Positions 44,236 through 54,234 of a stretch of 64,000 nt of DNA are shown one piece after another (within the stretch, counting starts at the first letter, position 1; every line of letters starts with the position of its first letter). The position numbers were made by a program, and so were the translations under genes. Source of the DNA: an uncultured Devosia sp. (GTDB lineage Bacteria > Pseudomonadota > Alphaproteobacteria > Rhizobiales > Devosiaceae); the NCBI RefSeq assembly GCF_946479885.1, contig NZ_CAMLHM010000005.1, positions 1 through 64,000 of the forward strand. Direction: 5' to 3'. The notes below the pieces were generated by a model. That model was not told the DNA's origin, ran no database searches, and was given only the letters and a program-made list of their open reading frames with translations.

Positions 44236-46122
44236 AATCCTGCGGATGTCGGGTTCGCTCCCGACCTCCAGCGCTTGCCGAAGCTCGGTGAGGGCGCCCT
44301 CGACACGGCTGCTGTTGGCCACGCCCCGGGCTCGCATGATCTTGGGGTGCTTGGTCTTGGTAGCGGCCGTTTCGTCGTAAAACAGCTCTTCGTACATTTT
44401 CTCGCCCGGCCGCTTGCCGGTGACGACCAGTTCGATGTCACCGCGAGGATTTGCTTCGTCGCGGACGCTGAAGCCGGCAAGACGGATCATGTTTTCGGCC
44501 AGGGTCTTGATCAGGACCGGACTGCCCATTTCGAGCAAAAATACGTCGCCGCCCTCCGAAAGAGCGCCCGCCTGCACGATCAGCTCGGCCGCCTCGTGGA
44601 TCGACATAAAGTAGCGCGTCATCTCCGGATCGGTCAGGGTGACCGGCCCACCACGCCCGATCTGCTCCTTGAAGAGCGGAACGACCGATCCGTTCGAGCC
44701 GAGAACATTGCCAAACCGAACGGCGGTAAAGCGTTGACCTGTCTGTTTCTTGGCCGCTGCGGCGGCCATGTGCCCGATGATGAACTCGGCCCAGCGCTTC
44801 GTCGCCCCCATGACATTGGTTGGGCGAACGGCTTTGTCCGAGGAGATCAGCACAAAGGTTTCGACATCGTGTTCCAGCGCCAGGCTGGCCACCGTGAGGG
44901 TGCCCAGAACATTGTTGCGCACGCCTTCCAGAACGTTCGCCTCAACCAGCGGAACATGCTTGTGCGCCGCGGCGTGGAACACGACCTGAACGTTGTTGTT
45001 CTCCAGTGTTCGGGCGACGCAGGCACTATCGGTGATCGATCCCAGGACCGGCACCACGACGACATCGGTCAGGGCGGCGAGCTCACGCTCGATGGTGTAG
45101 AGGGCGAACTCGTTGGCCTCGAACAGCACAAGCCGCTGGGGGGACGATTTAGCCACAAGGCGGCACAGTTCCGAACCGATGGATCCGCCGGCGCCCGTCA
45201 CCATGATCGAGCGACCCTCGATCATGTCTGCGATGAGGGCGGGGTCGGGGGGGACCGACGAGCGGCCCAGGAGGTCGTCGATGTCGATCTCCCGTATCCG
45301 GTTGATGGAGTACTTTCCACTCACCAGGTCGGTGATCGCCGGCAGCGTTCGAATCTTGACGCCCAAGCCGCTGATCTTGGCGACGATTTCCTGCCGCCGC
45401 GCGGATGTCAGCGAGGGAATGGAGAGGATAACTTCCTGGACGCCATATTGCTCGTGCAAGGTCGACAGGTGGCTTGGCGCAAACACCCGTATTCCGGCGA
45501 CGTCGCTGCCCTGGACTCTCGCACTGTCGTCGAGAAACCCAACCACGAACATGCGGCCTTCACGCGCGATGGCAGCCGAGAGCTGGGCGCCAGCGCTTCC
45601 CGCGCCGTAGATGACGATGGGCTTGCGGATGCCCAAAGCTTCTTCCCGGGGCCAAAGCAGCTTTTTGGCGGCAAAACGGCTGCCGCCGATCAAGATCGTG
45701 CCGAGCGCCCAATAGAGCAACGGTACCGATCGTGGGACGACAGTTCGGCCGGACATTTCCAGCAGGAAGACAACCAGCACCCAGGCGAGTGTCGCGATGG
45801 TCATCGCCTGGACAATGGTCCACAGGGCCCTCTCGGGCAGGTAGCGGATCACGGCCCGATAGAGGCCGTGACGAACAAATATCGGGATGGCGACCAGGGG
45901 CGCCGTCAGCACGGTCAGGAATTGATCGAGTGTATTGGGTGGAGCCCAGACACCAAAGCGCAAGGCAAACGCAGCCCACAATGCCAGCGACAATGCGATT
46001 GCATCGAACGACAACAGAATTCCGCGCTTCCAAAAGCGAGGTGTATTTCTGACGCGAACAACAAGCCGCCGGTAGATCTCTATAAATTGCAAATCTAAAC
46101 CCGCTCTATACAATAATCGCAT
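44215..46122 (-). CDS. legB: Membrane-bound UDP-GlcNAc 4,6-dehydratase, EpsC/PglF/WbpM type
   Basis: Protein of 635 residues: about four N-terminal membrane helices, a CoA-binding-like Rossmann domain (VIYGAGSAGAQL), then an SDR domain with VTGAGGSIGSELC and the M-x3-K catalytic pair in NVMGATKRWAE. Family members convert UDP-GlcNAc to UDP-4-keto-6-deoxy-GlcNAc, the substrate of the aminotransferase encoded opposite. The two genes converge and share 21 bases at their 3' ends. It is the only dehydratase near the legionaminic operon, so it is the likely first enzyme of that pathway. The symbol legB refers to this role. Confidence 0.9.
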   Translation of the reverse strand: MRLLYRAGLDLQFIEIYRRLVVRVRNTPRFWKRGILLSFDAIALSLALWAAFALRFGVWAPPNTLDQFLTVLTAPLVAIPIFVRHGLYRAVIRYLPERALWTIVQAMTIATLAWVLVVFLLEMSGRTVVPRSVPLLYWALGTILIGGSRFAAKKLLWPREEALGIRKPIVIYGAGSAGAQLSAAIAREGRMFVVGFLDDSARVQGSDVAGIRVFAPSHLSTLHEQYGVQEVILSIPSLTSARRQEIVAKISGLGVKIRTLPAITDLVSGKYSINRIREIDIDDLLGRSSVPPDPALIADMIEGRSIMVTGAGGSIGSELCRLVAKSSPQRLVLFEANEFALYTIERELAALTDVVVVPVLGSITDSACVARTLENNNVQVVFHAAAHKHVPLVEANVLEGVRNNVLGTLTVASLALEHDVETFVLISSDKAVRPTNVMGATKRWAEFIIGHMAAAAAKKQTGQRFTAVRFGNVLGSNGSVVPLFKEQIGRGGPVTLTDPEMTRYFMSIHEAAELIVQAGALSEGGDVFLLEMGSPVLIKTLAENMIRLAGFSVRDEANPRGDIELVVTGKRPGEKMYEELFYDETAATKTKHPKIMRARGVANSSRVEGALTELRQALEVGSEPDIRRILFGFIQ

Positions 46123-46328
46123 GAAGGCGCGGCACGGGTCGCCGCCGCCGGTCGTGGACCGGTAGACGGTTGACCGTTGGCTTGCAAGGGGTAATCAGAT
46201 CGAACCGGCTTTCCCGCACGAGCCTGACGCTCAACGCCGTTGGGCAGAAACTGCCCGAACTGCCAAGCGCCGCTTTGACAGTCGCTGATTTCGGGATATT
46301 TGCTGACGTCCTACACCGTGGACCCCAT

Positions 46329-47360
46329 ATGACCAGCATGAATTACCTGTTCCTGGCTGTTGGAGCTTTTGCCGGTGGCTGGCTGGGGACCATGGCCATT
46401 CGCAAACTCGCCTCGCGCGTTGGCCTGGTGCAGAGCCCAAACGAGCGGTCATCCCATTCCGTTCCGACGCCGCAGGGCGGTGGCGTAGCCATTGCGGTGA
46501 TCGCGACACTTACAGCCGCGGCCTTGGCCGGCATTTTCGAGCCCAGCTTCCTGATCGTCGCTGCACTTTGCGCGATCCTTGCGGGTGTCGGTCTTGCAGA
46601 CGACCTGCTCGAGCTGTCGCCGGCGCTGCGCTTCCCGGTTCAGGGAATGGTCATTGCAGCACTGGTGGGGTGGGCCCTGCCCTTGCCCGATCTGGTTCTG
46701 CCATTCGGTCTGGCCATCAATGGATGGCTCCTGCCTGCGCTGATCTGGCTGTGCGCCCTGTGGTGGCTCAATCTGTTCAATTTCATGGATGGCATCGACG
46801 GCATTGCCGCAAGTCAGGCGATCGTCATTCTCCTCGGTGGTCTGGCCATATCGCTCTCCGCCGATCCGGGTTTCCTCGCGACGCCATTCGGCGTGCTGGC
46901 GCTGATAACCGCGGCGGCCACAGGCGGCTTTCTGGTGATGAATTGGTCGCCGGCGCGCATCTTCATGGGCGATGCCGGCTCCAATGCCCTGGCCCTGCTG
47001 ATCTTCGCCTTCTGTCTGGGCACCGTCCAGCGGGGGCTCATCGGGTATCCGTCCTGGCTGATTCTGATGTCCGTTTTCACAACGGACGCCACTGTCGCCC
47101 TGGTCCGGCGAACGGCGCGCGGCGAACGCCCGTGGCGGGCCCATCGCAGGCATGCCTATCAGCAGTTGGCCCGACGCTGGGGGCACAGGCGCGTTTCCGT
47201 CGTCTATACTGGGATAACGGCGCTCGGCGCCGTGCCCTTGGCAGCGGCGGCCCTGCATTATCCGGCCAGCGCCTGGTGGTTTGTCGGCGTGACCTATGCG
47301 GCACTGTCCTCCCTGGCGATCTGGGCTGGCTCTGGAAGCGCGATAGAGCGCGGCCGGTAG
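46329..47360 (+). CDS. WecA/WbpL-type initiating glycosyl-1-phosphate transferase
   Basis: Membrane enzyme of 343 residues with about 10-11 helices that loads the first sugar-1-phosphate onto undecaprenyl phosphate. Motifs of the MraY/WecA family are present: GLADDLLEL, NLFNFMDGIDGIAASQ, FMGDAGSNALA and a C-terminal basic HRRHAYQQ loop. The frame is open from 46170, but hydrophobic sequence begins at the ATG at 46329 (MTSMNYLFLAVG), which was chosen. It starts a group with the UDP-glucose dehydrogenase and ligase. The sugar may be UDP-GlcNAc, a FucNAc or a QuiNAc-type sugar. Confidence 0.88.
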   Translation: MTSMNYLFLAVGAFAGGWLGTMAIRKLASRVGLVQSPNERSSHSVPTPQGGGVAIAVIATLTAAALAGIFEPSFLIVAALCAILAGVGLADDLLELSPALRFPVQGMVIAALVGWALPLPDLVLPFGLAINGWLLPALIWLCALWWLNLFNFMDGIDGIAASQAIVILLGGLAISLSADPGFLATPFGVLALITAAATGGFLVMNWSPARIFMGDAGSNALALLIFAFCLGTVQRGLIGYPSWLILMSVFTTDATVALVRRTARGERPWRAHRRHAYQQLARRWGHRRVSVVYTGITALGAVPLAAAALHYPASAWWFVGVTYAALSSLAIWAGSGSAIERGR

Positions 47361-47434
47361 ACCTGCCGTTGTTTGCATAGCCGAACCCGGTATGTCATAG
47401 GCAGGCTACTGGCCAAAGACCGACAGAGGTTGAG

Positions 47435-48763
<1,329 letters not shown>

Positions 48764-48788
48764 CAATCGCTTGCCAACGACAAGCGCC

Positions 48789-50018
48789 ATGCGAAGGACC
48801 GACATCGACGGGCAGCAACAGGAACCATCAGTGCCACCCAGCCTTGCCTCCACGCTCCTGGTGATCGCGATTGCCGCGGCGATTCTGCCGCCAGGCTATC
48901 CGGCCTATATCGGCACCTATGTTGCCCTGTTGGCCGCGATGCTGGCCTTCCTCGCCTTTGGCTGGCGCGAGCGGGCGACTTTTCTGCACCCGACCGCTAT
49001 GGCCATTCTTGCCGCAGTGCTGCTGGTGGGTGCGGCCGTGCCGTTCGTCTACCGCAGCCCGCAAGACCTGCTGGGGCCCGTGCTGATCCTGCCTATGCTG
49101 GCCACCATCGCACTCGGCCTGCCGGCGCGCCCCGCCAACTGGGTTCCCAGCCCGACGATCTTGGCGTCGATATGCCTGGCAGGCGCGCTTATTGCCCTGC
49201 TGGGAGGCGGGTATGAGCATTTCGTGCTTGGACGCTATCGGCCGGGCCTGGGCAACAACCCCATTCACTATGCGTCGCTTGCGGCCATGTCGGGCTGCCT
49301 GGCCATGGTGGGGGTGATCGCGGGCACACGGCCCTGGCGGTATCTCTTTCTCCTCGGACCGATCTTCGGGCTCGGCTGCGCCGCGATCGCCGATTCCCGG
49401 GGGCCCATGCTCGGCGCGCTGGCCATGTCAGCGGTCGGCATCCTGATGCTGACCATCTGGCTTTGGCGTGAGACCCTGTTCCGCATAGCGGTTCTGTTCA
49501 GCGCCGCGGCGGCGGGCGGCACCATGGTCTACCTGGTGGGCAGCGGCAATGCGCGCGTTGCCGGTATCATTCAGAACGGTTTGGACATCTTCCGCTTTAC
49601 CGGTGGCCCGGACGATATCCGGGCGGCCCTCTACACCTCGGCGCTGGAGATCCTCAAGTCATCCCCCTTTGTCGGTGTCGGCCTTGGGCAGATCATGGAC
49701 ACCGCCGAGGCGTTGTTTCCCAGTCTTGTTCTCGGCACGAGACTGGAAAACCTCCACGCTGACTGGGCCAATTTTGCCGCCATGGCGGGCTGGCTGGGCC
49801 TGCTCGCCTGGTTGCTGCTCTTGGCAGCGCCCTTGTTGCTGCTGGCGGATCGTCGTGCACGGCAGGATAGGCCCATCGTCCTCGGCGCGCTGGTGCTCAG
49901 CACCGGCCAATTGGCCCTGGGCGCCAGCAATGCCACGTTCGGCATCCTGCCACAGACCGTGATCTATGCTGTTGCCCTGGGCTATTTTCTCGCGCGAGCG
50001 CGTCGCCTGCCCCAGTGA
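48789..50018 (+). CDS. O-antigen ligase family protein (WaaL-like)
   Basis: Membrane protein of 409 residues with about 11-12 spans. The ATG at 48789 was preferred to an upstream TTG. It contains a long loop after about residue 260 with IFRFTGGPDDIRAALYTSALEIL and LETLHADW-like (LENLHADWANF), a histidine-containing pattern typical of the Wzy_C/WaaL domain. It would join the finished chain to lipid A core or another acceptor; a polymerase role is the alternative. It is the last gene of the polysaccharide locus. Confidence 0.8.
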   Translation: MRRTDIDGQQQEPSVPPSLASTLLVIAIAAAILPPGYPAYIGTYVALLAAMLAFLAFGWRERATFLHPTAMAILAAVLLVGAAVPFVYRSPQDLLGPVLILPMLATIALGLPARPANWVPSPTILASICLAGALIALLGGGYEHFVLGRYRPGLGNNPIHYASLAAMSGCLAMVGVIAGTRPWRYLFLLGPIFGLGCAAIADSRGPMLGALAMSAVGILMLTIWLWRETLFRIAVLFSAAAAGGTMVYLVGSGNARVAGIIQNGLDIFRFTGGPDDIRAALYTSALEILKSSPFVGVGLGQIMDTAEALFPSLVLGTRLENLHADWANFAAMAGWLGLLAWLLLLAAPLLLLADRRARQDRPIVLGALVLSTGQLALGASNATFGILPQTVIYAVALGYFLARARRLPQ

Positions 50019-50155
50019 GGGCCCTGCTTGGCCACCCCGGTTGCAACCGACGGGCATGGGCGCCGTTGTGGAACGTTGCGTTTACCCAAGCCGACTAACC
50101 TCAGGGATGGAACTAACTCCGCTCGGGGCGCTGGGCACAACGGTGTGACATAACC

Positions 50156-51112
50156 ATGAGCGACCTGGACCTGTTTGCCGACGACACGGACGACGCCGAA
50201 GCAGCGACGCTTACCCAGCAGACCCTGGTCGATACGCAGCAGAATCTGGGCAAGATGCTGGACCTGATGCCGATCGGGTTGTTGATCCACACCGAGCAGG
50301 GCATTGTTTTTGCCAACAGGCAAGCTTGCAGCTTTCTGCAGACAAACCCCGCTTTGCTCCGGGGGCAGCATCTGCTGGACTACACATCGCCCGCCGATGC
50401 CGACGCCATCTCTCAGGCGCTGCAGCTGACATTTTCCGATCCGGAAGCCACCAGCGACACCGAATGTGCAATCACGCGGCCCGACAGCACCAGCCGGTTG
50501 ATGAAGGTGATCACCAGTTCGCTTCCCTGGCCCGGCACCCCGGTGGTGCAGGTGTTGATGCAGGACATCACCGACCAGAAGAAGGCCGAAGTCTCGCTGC
50601 GTCAGATGACCATCACCGATGAGCTGACGGGGTCGTATAACCGCCGCCATGCGAGCTACGAGGCGGGGCTCTATCTGGAAGCGGCGACGGCCGGCGGCAT
50701 GCCGCTGAGCGTGGTGATGATCGACATCGACCACTTCAAGCGGGTCAACGATACCTATGGCCACGATGCCGGCGACCTCGTGCTCAAGGCCCTTTCGCGC
50801 CTTGCCCACGAATTCCTCGCCACCAATACCAAGCTGGACTCCCCGCTATTCGCGCGGTTCGGCGGCGAGGAATTCCTGTTTCTGCTGCCGGGTGCGGGCG
50901 AGCAGACGGCGTTCGCGCTCGCCGATTCATTCCGGCAGCAGGTCGAGCGCCTGCGTGTGGCGCTGCCGGGAACAACCCTCACGATCACCATTTCGGCTGG
51001 AACGGCGGACTGCAGGGAGGGCGACACCATCGATACGATGTTGAAGCGCGCCGATACCGCGCTCTATGCCGCCAAGGCCAACGGCCGCAACCGCGTGCAC
51101 CCTTCGGATTAG
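50156..51112 (+). CDS. PAS-GGDEF diguanylate cyclase
   Basis: Protein of 318 residues making cyclic di-GMP from two GTP. Residues about 25-140 form a PAS domain (MPIGLLIHTEQGIVFANRQA, given in part) and residues 155-318 a GGDEF domain with an intact active site, RFGGEEF. No RxxD inhibitory site precedes it at the usual distance, so product inhibition may be weak. There is no membrane span. It follows the polysaccharide locus in the same direction and could tie glycan or biofilm output to a signal; that link is inferred. Its end overlaps the convergent cyclase gene by 4 bases. Confidence 0.92.
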   Translation: MSDLDLFADDTDDAEAATLTQQTLVDTQQNLGKMLDLMPIGLLIHTEQGIVFANRQACSFLQTNPALLRGQHLLDYTSPADADAISQALQLTFSDPEATSDTECAITRPDSTSRLMKVITSSLPWPGTPVVQVLMQDITDQKKAEVSLRQMTITDELTGSYNRRHASYEAGLYLEAATAGGMPLSVVMIDIDHFKRVNDTYGHDAGDLVLKALSRLAHEFLATNTKLDSPLFARFGGEEFLFLLPGAGEQTAFALADSFRQQVERLRVALPGTTLTITISAGTADCREGDTIDTMLKRADTALYAAKANGRNRVHPSD

Positions 51113-53208
51113 GCGACCGATTGCAGCGACGCGAAGTCGCCGGTCCGGGTGAGGCAGGCATCATAGAAATCGACGAGCCGCGGGTCGATGGCCATGGCGA
51201 GTTCGCGACAGCGGTCGAGCGCCGGCCCCGCGCCAGCTGCACCTTCCCACCCCGCCAACAGCATCTCGTGGGCGGCCGCCAGCGTCACGAAGGCCTCCGA
51301 CTGCGCCATCGTCGCGTCCCCCACCAGGAGATGAATCGGTTCGGGTTGGCTGATGCCCTTGAGCACCACCGATCCGGCAGCCAGAAAGGCCAGCTCCGGC
51401 GCCGCCGCACGCGTTTCTGCCGTCACCAGAATGTCGTAGCAGACGGTCTTGCACGCCCCCTCGATGCGGCTGGCGACGTTGACCGTGTCGCCGATGCAGG
51501 AGTAATCGAACCGCGCCTCAAAGCCCATATTGCCCACCAGCGCCGGGCCGGTGGAGATGCCGATGCCGATAGCAATCGGCTCGATGGTGCCCTGCCCCGC
51601 ATTGAGGTCACGCAGCGCCTTGCGCATGTCGAGCGCTGCCTCGCAGGCGTGACGGGCATGACGCGGCACGGCCACCGGTGCGTTCCAGAAAGCCATGATG
51701 GCGTCGCCCATGAACTTATCGATGGTTCCCAGATGGGCGATAATGGCGGCGCCGAGCCCGGCAAACAGGCGGTTGAGCATGCCGACCAGCTCGGCCGGTG
51801 ACGTGCGCTCGCTCAGAGCGGTAAAGTTGCGTATGTCGGAGAACATCACGGTCATCTCGCGCACGTCGCCGCCCAGCTTCAGCAGGCCCGCATCAGCCTC
51901 GATCTGGGTGAGCAGCGAGGGCTCGACATAGTGGGCGAATGCCCGGCGGATACGCCGCTTGTCGGCATCGGTTACCGCGAACTGGAAAAACGCCATGGCC
52001 GCATACACGACCAGGGCGGCGAACAGGGCGAAACTGGGGTCGAGCAACACGCCGAACTGGCTGAATGCCAGCCAGCTCCCGGCGACGGCCACGGCGGCGA
52101 TCATGATGGAAAACAGCAAGCCCACCAATGGACCGGTCAGCAGCAGCACCAGCACCACGGCAAGCCCGCTCGCGGCAATGACCAGCAGTTCGATGCCCCC
52201 GACCCAGTCGGCGCGCTGCAGGAAACTGCCGGTCAGCATCTGCTCGATGGCCTGCAAGTGGATGGACACACCCGGTACCGGTTCGCCCAGGGCACTGGCC
52301 CTGATATCGAGCAGGCCGGTCGCAGAGGCACCCACCAGCACGATATGGCCGTTCAGCAACGGAGCCAGCTTGGCATAATCGTCGCCGAGCACCTGCGCCG
52401 CCGGCACGTAAGTGGAGGCGGGAAGTTCCCGATAGTAGAGCCACATGTCGCCGCTTGGGCCCGTGGGCACTTCGAGCTGGCCGATGCGCAGGCCCGCAAC
52501 GGTGGGCGCTCCCGAAGCGTCCCCCAGAACCACCAGGGTGGCAACACCCTGCGCGACGCGCAATGCCTCGACGGCCAGCGTGGGGAGCGGCGCAGTGCCG
52601 TTGGACCACAGGAGTGGCAGGCGTCGCGCCACTCCCGCCCCCTCGCGGTCAAGACTGGCCACGCCAAGCCCTGTCGCGGCAGCGGCCAGCATCGGCATTG
52701 GAGCAGCCACGCCATCAAGCCTGGGCAGGCTGGCCAGCGGATCGGTGCCTGTCATGGCAAAGCCCGCCTTGGGTCCGGGCGCGGCACTGCCCGTCCCTAC
52801 CCTGCTCATGACCAGAACATTGGGGCCCGCGGCCAGAGCCTGGGCAAAGAGCGCGTCGTAATCCTCGCCGCCGCCAACGATATTGGACGGCGACAGCCGG
52901 TCAGGCTCAGGGAAGAGAATATCGAACACCACCGCCGCGGCGCCGAGTTCGGCCAGGCGGCTGGCGATCCGGGCCATATCCTGCCGCGACCACGGCCATT
53001 GCCCGACGGCCGCGAGCGAGGCCTCGTCGATATCGACGATCCGCACCGGCAGGTCGGCAGGCGCCGGTCGCGGCCTGATCTGCTGAAAGGTGTCGAACGT
53101 GGTTTCGCGAGCCACCCGCACCGCATAGGGGTCGGCAGCCCGCAGCAGAACCAGCCCGACGACCACGGCGGTGCCGAACAGCAAGGCGGATAGGCGTCGC
53201 TTCCACAT
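51109..53208 (-). CDS. CHASE2-domain class III adenylate/guanylate cyclase
   Basis: Membrane sensor of 699 residues. One N-terminal helix, a periplasmic CHASE2 domain (about residues 35-310, with RIVDIDEASLAAVGQWPW), three membrane helices near residues 325-410, and a cytosolic class III cyclase domain with VMFSDIRNFTALSER (metal-binding Asp), DKFMGDAIMAFW and the GIGISTGPALVGNMG segment. It should make cAMP, or cGMP, in response to an unknown extracellular signal. Convergent with the diguanylate cyclase; 3 bases separate its start from the end of the AraC gene. Confidence 0.92.
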   Translation of the reverse strand: MWKRRLSALLFGTAVVVGLVLLRAADPYAVRVARETTFDTFQQIRPRPAPADLPVRIVDIDEASLAAVGQWPWSRQDMARIASRLAELGAAAVVFDILFPEPDRLSPSNIVGGGEDYDALFAQALAAGPNVLVMSRVGTGSAAPGPKAGFAMTGTDPLASLPRLDGVAAPMPMLAAAATGLGVASLDREGAGVARRLPLLWSNGTAPLPTLAVEALRVAQGVATLVVLGDASGAPTVAGLRIGQLEVPTGPSGDMWLYYRELPASTYVPAAQVLGDDYAKLAPLLNGHIVLVGASATGLLDIRASALGEPVPGVSIHLQAIEQMLTGSFLQRADWVGGIELLVIAASGLAVVLVLLLTGPLVGLLFSIMIAAVAVAGSWLAFSQFGVLLDPSFALFAALVVYAAMAFFQFAVTDADKRRIRRAFAHYVEPSLLTQIEADAGLLKLGGDVREMTVMFSDIRNFTALSERTSPAELVGMLNRLFAGLGAAIIAHLGTIDKFMGDAIMAFWNAPVAVPRHARHACEAALDMRKALRDLNAGQGTIEPIAIGIGISTGPALVGNMGFEARFDYSCIGDTVNVASRIEGACKTVCYDILVTAETRAAAPELAFLAAGSVVLKGISQPEPIHLLVGDATMAQSEAFVTLAAAHEMLLAGWEGAAGAGPALDRCRELAMAIDPRLVDFYDACLTRTGDFASLQSVA

Positions 53209-53211
53209 GCG

Positions 53212-54129
53212 CTAGTTGATGCGCTGGGCCGACGGCGAGCGCACGACTACCGGCACGCTGGGGCGCGTCCGCACATCACGACGGAAATCGGTCGGCGACA
53301 TGCCCGCGATCTTGCGGAAGGATTTGTTGAATGCACTGAGCGAGCCAAATCCGCTATCCATCGCCACCTGAAGCACATTTGCGTCTTCCTGCATCAGCAG
53401 GGCCTGAGCGTAGCTCAACCGCATCAGATTGACGTAGTCATTCAGCGTCATGCCCGTGCTCTTCTTGAATACGCTCATTGCGTATTTCGGATGGATGTCG
53501 GCAGCACAGGCAATATCGACCGAGTCGATGTCCTCGCGGAAATTGTCAGCGATGAAATCGCAGATCCGGACCACGATAGGCGACGACTGGTGGTCAAGGC
53601 CGACCACGGCGTTCGCCGCATCGGCCGGGCCGGGCAGCAGCGAATAGTCGTCAAACCGGATGCGCTCGATGCGCAACAGCAGTTCGTCCACTGCCATTCC
53701 GGCCTTCATCGGGTCGCCCGAGCGGGCATAGTCGTTCCAGCGCGCGAAATTGAGGGTGTCTGACGCGTCGGTGGCGCGCGTGATCAGCGTCGCCCCCTGC
53801 ATGAGCTTGGACTGCACATCCTGGGGCAGTCGAAGCCGGAAGAAATGCACCAGCGGCAGGTGCCCGCCGGCATAGACGACATCGTCGGCCGCATCATCCA
53901 GCTGATGCGGCAGCCCACCCCAGAACAGCGCCAGGTCCCCGGCATTGAGGCGTATGTCGTGGCCGCTCATCTTATAGTGGGCCCAGCCGCGCACGATATA
54001 GTTGACCTCGACCTGCGCGTGCCAATGGGCCGTCCGCATAACCGGCGGCGCTGCGTGAAACATCGACAGCACAGTCGGGAGCCGCTCTACTCCGTCCGGG
54101 CGAGGCTCATAATACACCCTTTCCGTCAT
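53212..54129 (-). CDS. AraC family transcriptional regulator
   Basis: Regulator of 305 residues with an N-terminal cupin sugar-sensing domain (AHWHAQVEVNYIVRG) and two C-terminal HTH motifs (VDIACAADIHPKYAMSVFKK in part, then LQVAMDSGFGSLSAFNKSFRK). The ATG at 54129 with GGA 7 bases upstream was chosen; the frame is open to 54186. It is divergent from the sugar ABC operon at 54235, with about 105 bases between the start codons, so it most likely controls that operon in response to its sugar. Confidence 0.88.
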   Translation of the reverse strand: MTERVYYEPRPDGVERLPTVLSMFHAAPPVMRTAHWHAQVEVNYIVRGWAHYKMSGHDIRLNAGDLALFWGGLPHQLDDAADDVVYAGGHLPLVHFFRLRLPQDVQSKLMQGATLITRATDASDTLNFARWNDYARSGDPMKAGMAVDELLLRIERIRFDDYSLLPGPADAANAVVGLDHQSSPIVVRICDFIADNFREDIDSVDIACAADIHPKYAMSVFKKSTGMTLNDYVNLMRLSYAQALLMQEDANVLQVAMDSGFGSLSAFNKSFRKIAGMSPTDFRRDVRTRPSVPVVVRSPSAQRIN

Positions 54130-54234
54130 CTTACTTTCCGCCAACTCCGCATGCCATTTGGCATGGACGCATTGCACCAGAGGCATAGCTTAGGAAGCGC
54201 TCGACATAAGAGCAAATGAAAAGGGAGGACTTAC

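Noticed and set aside
44275..46098. 607-codon frame opposite the dehydratase
   Set aside because: It is antisense to a well-supported enzyme with all motifs present, and its product has no domain or membrane pattern.
51931..53193. 420-codon frame opposite the CHASE2 cyclase
   Set aside because: Shadow of the cyclase gene, rich in Gln, His and Arg with no recognisable protein features.
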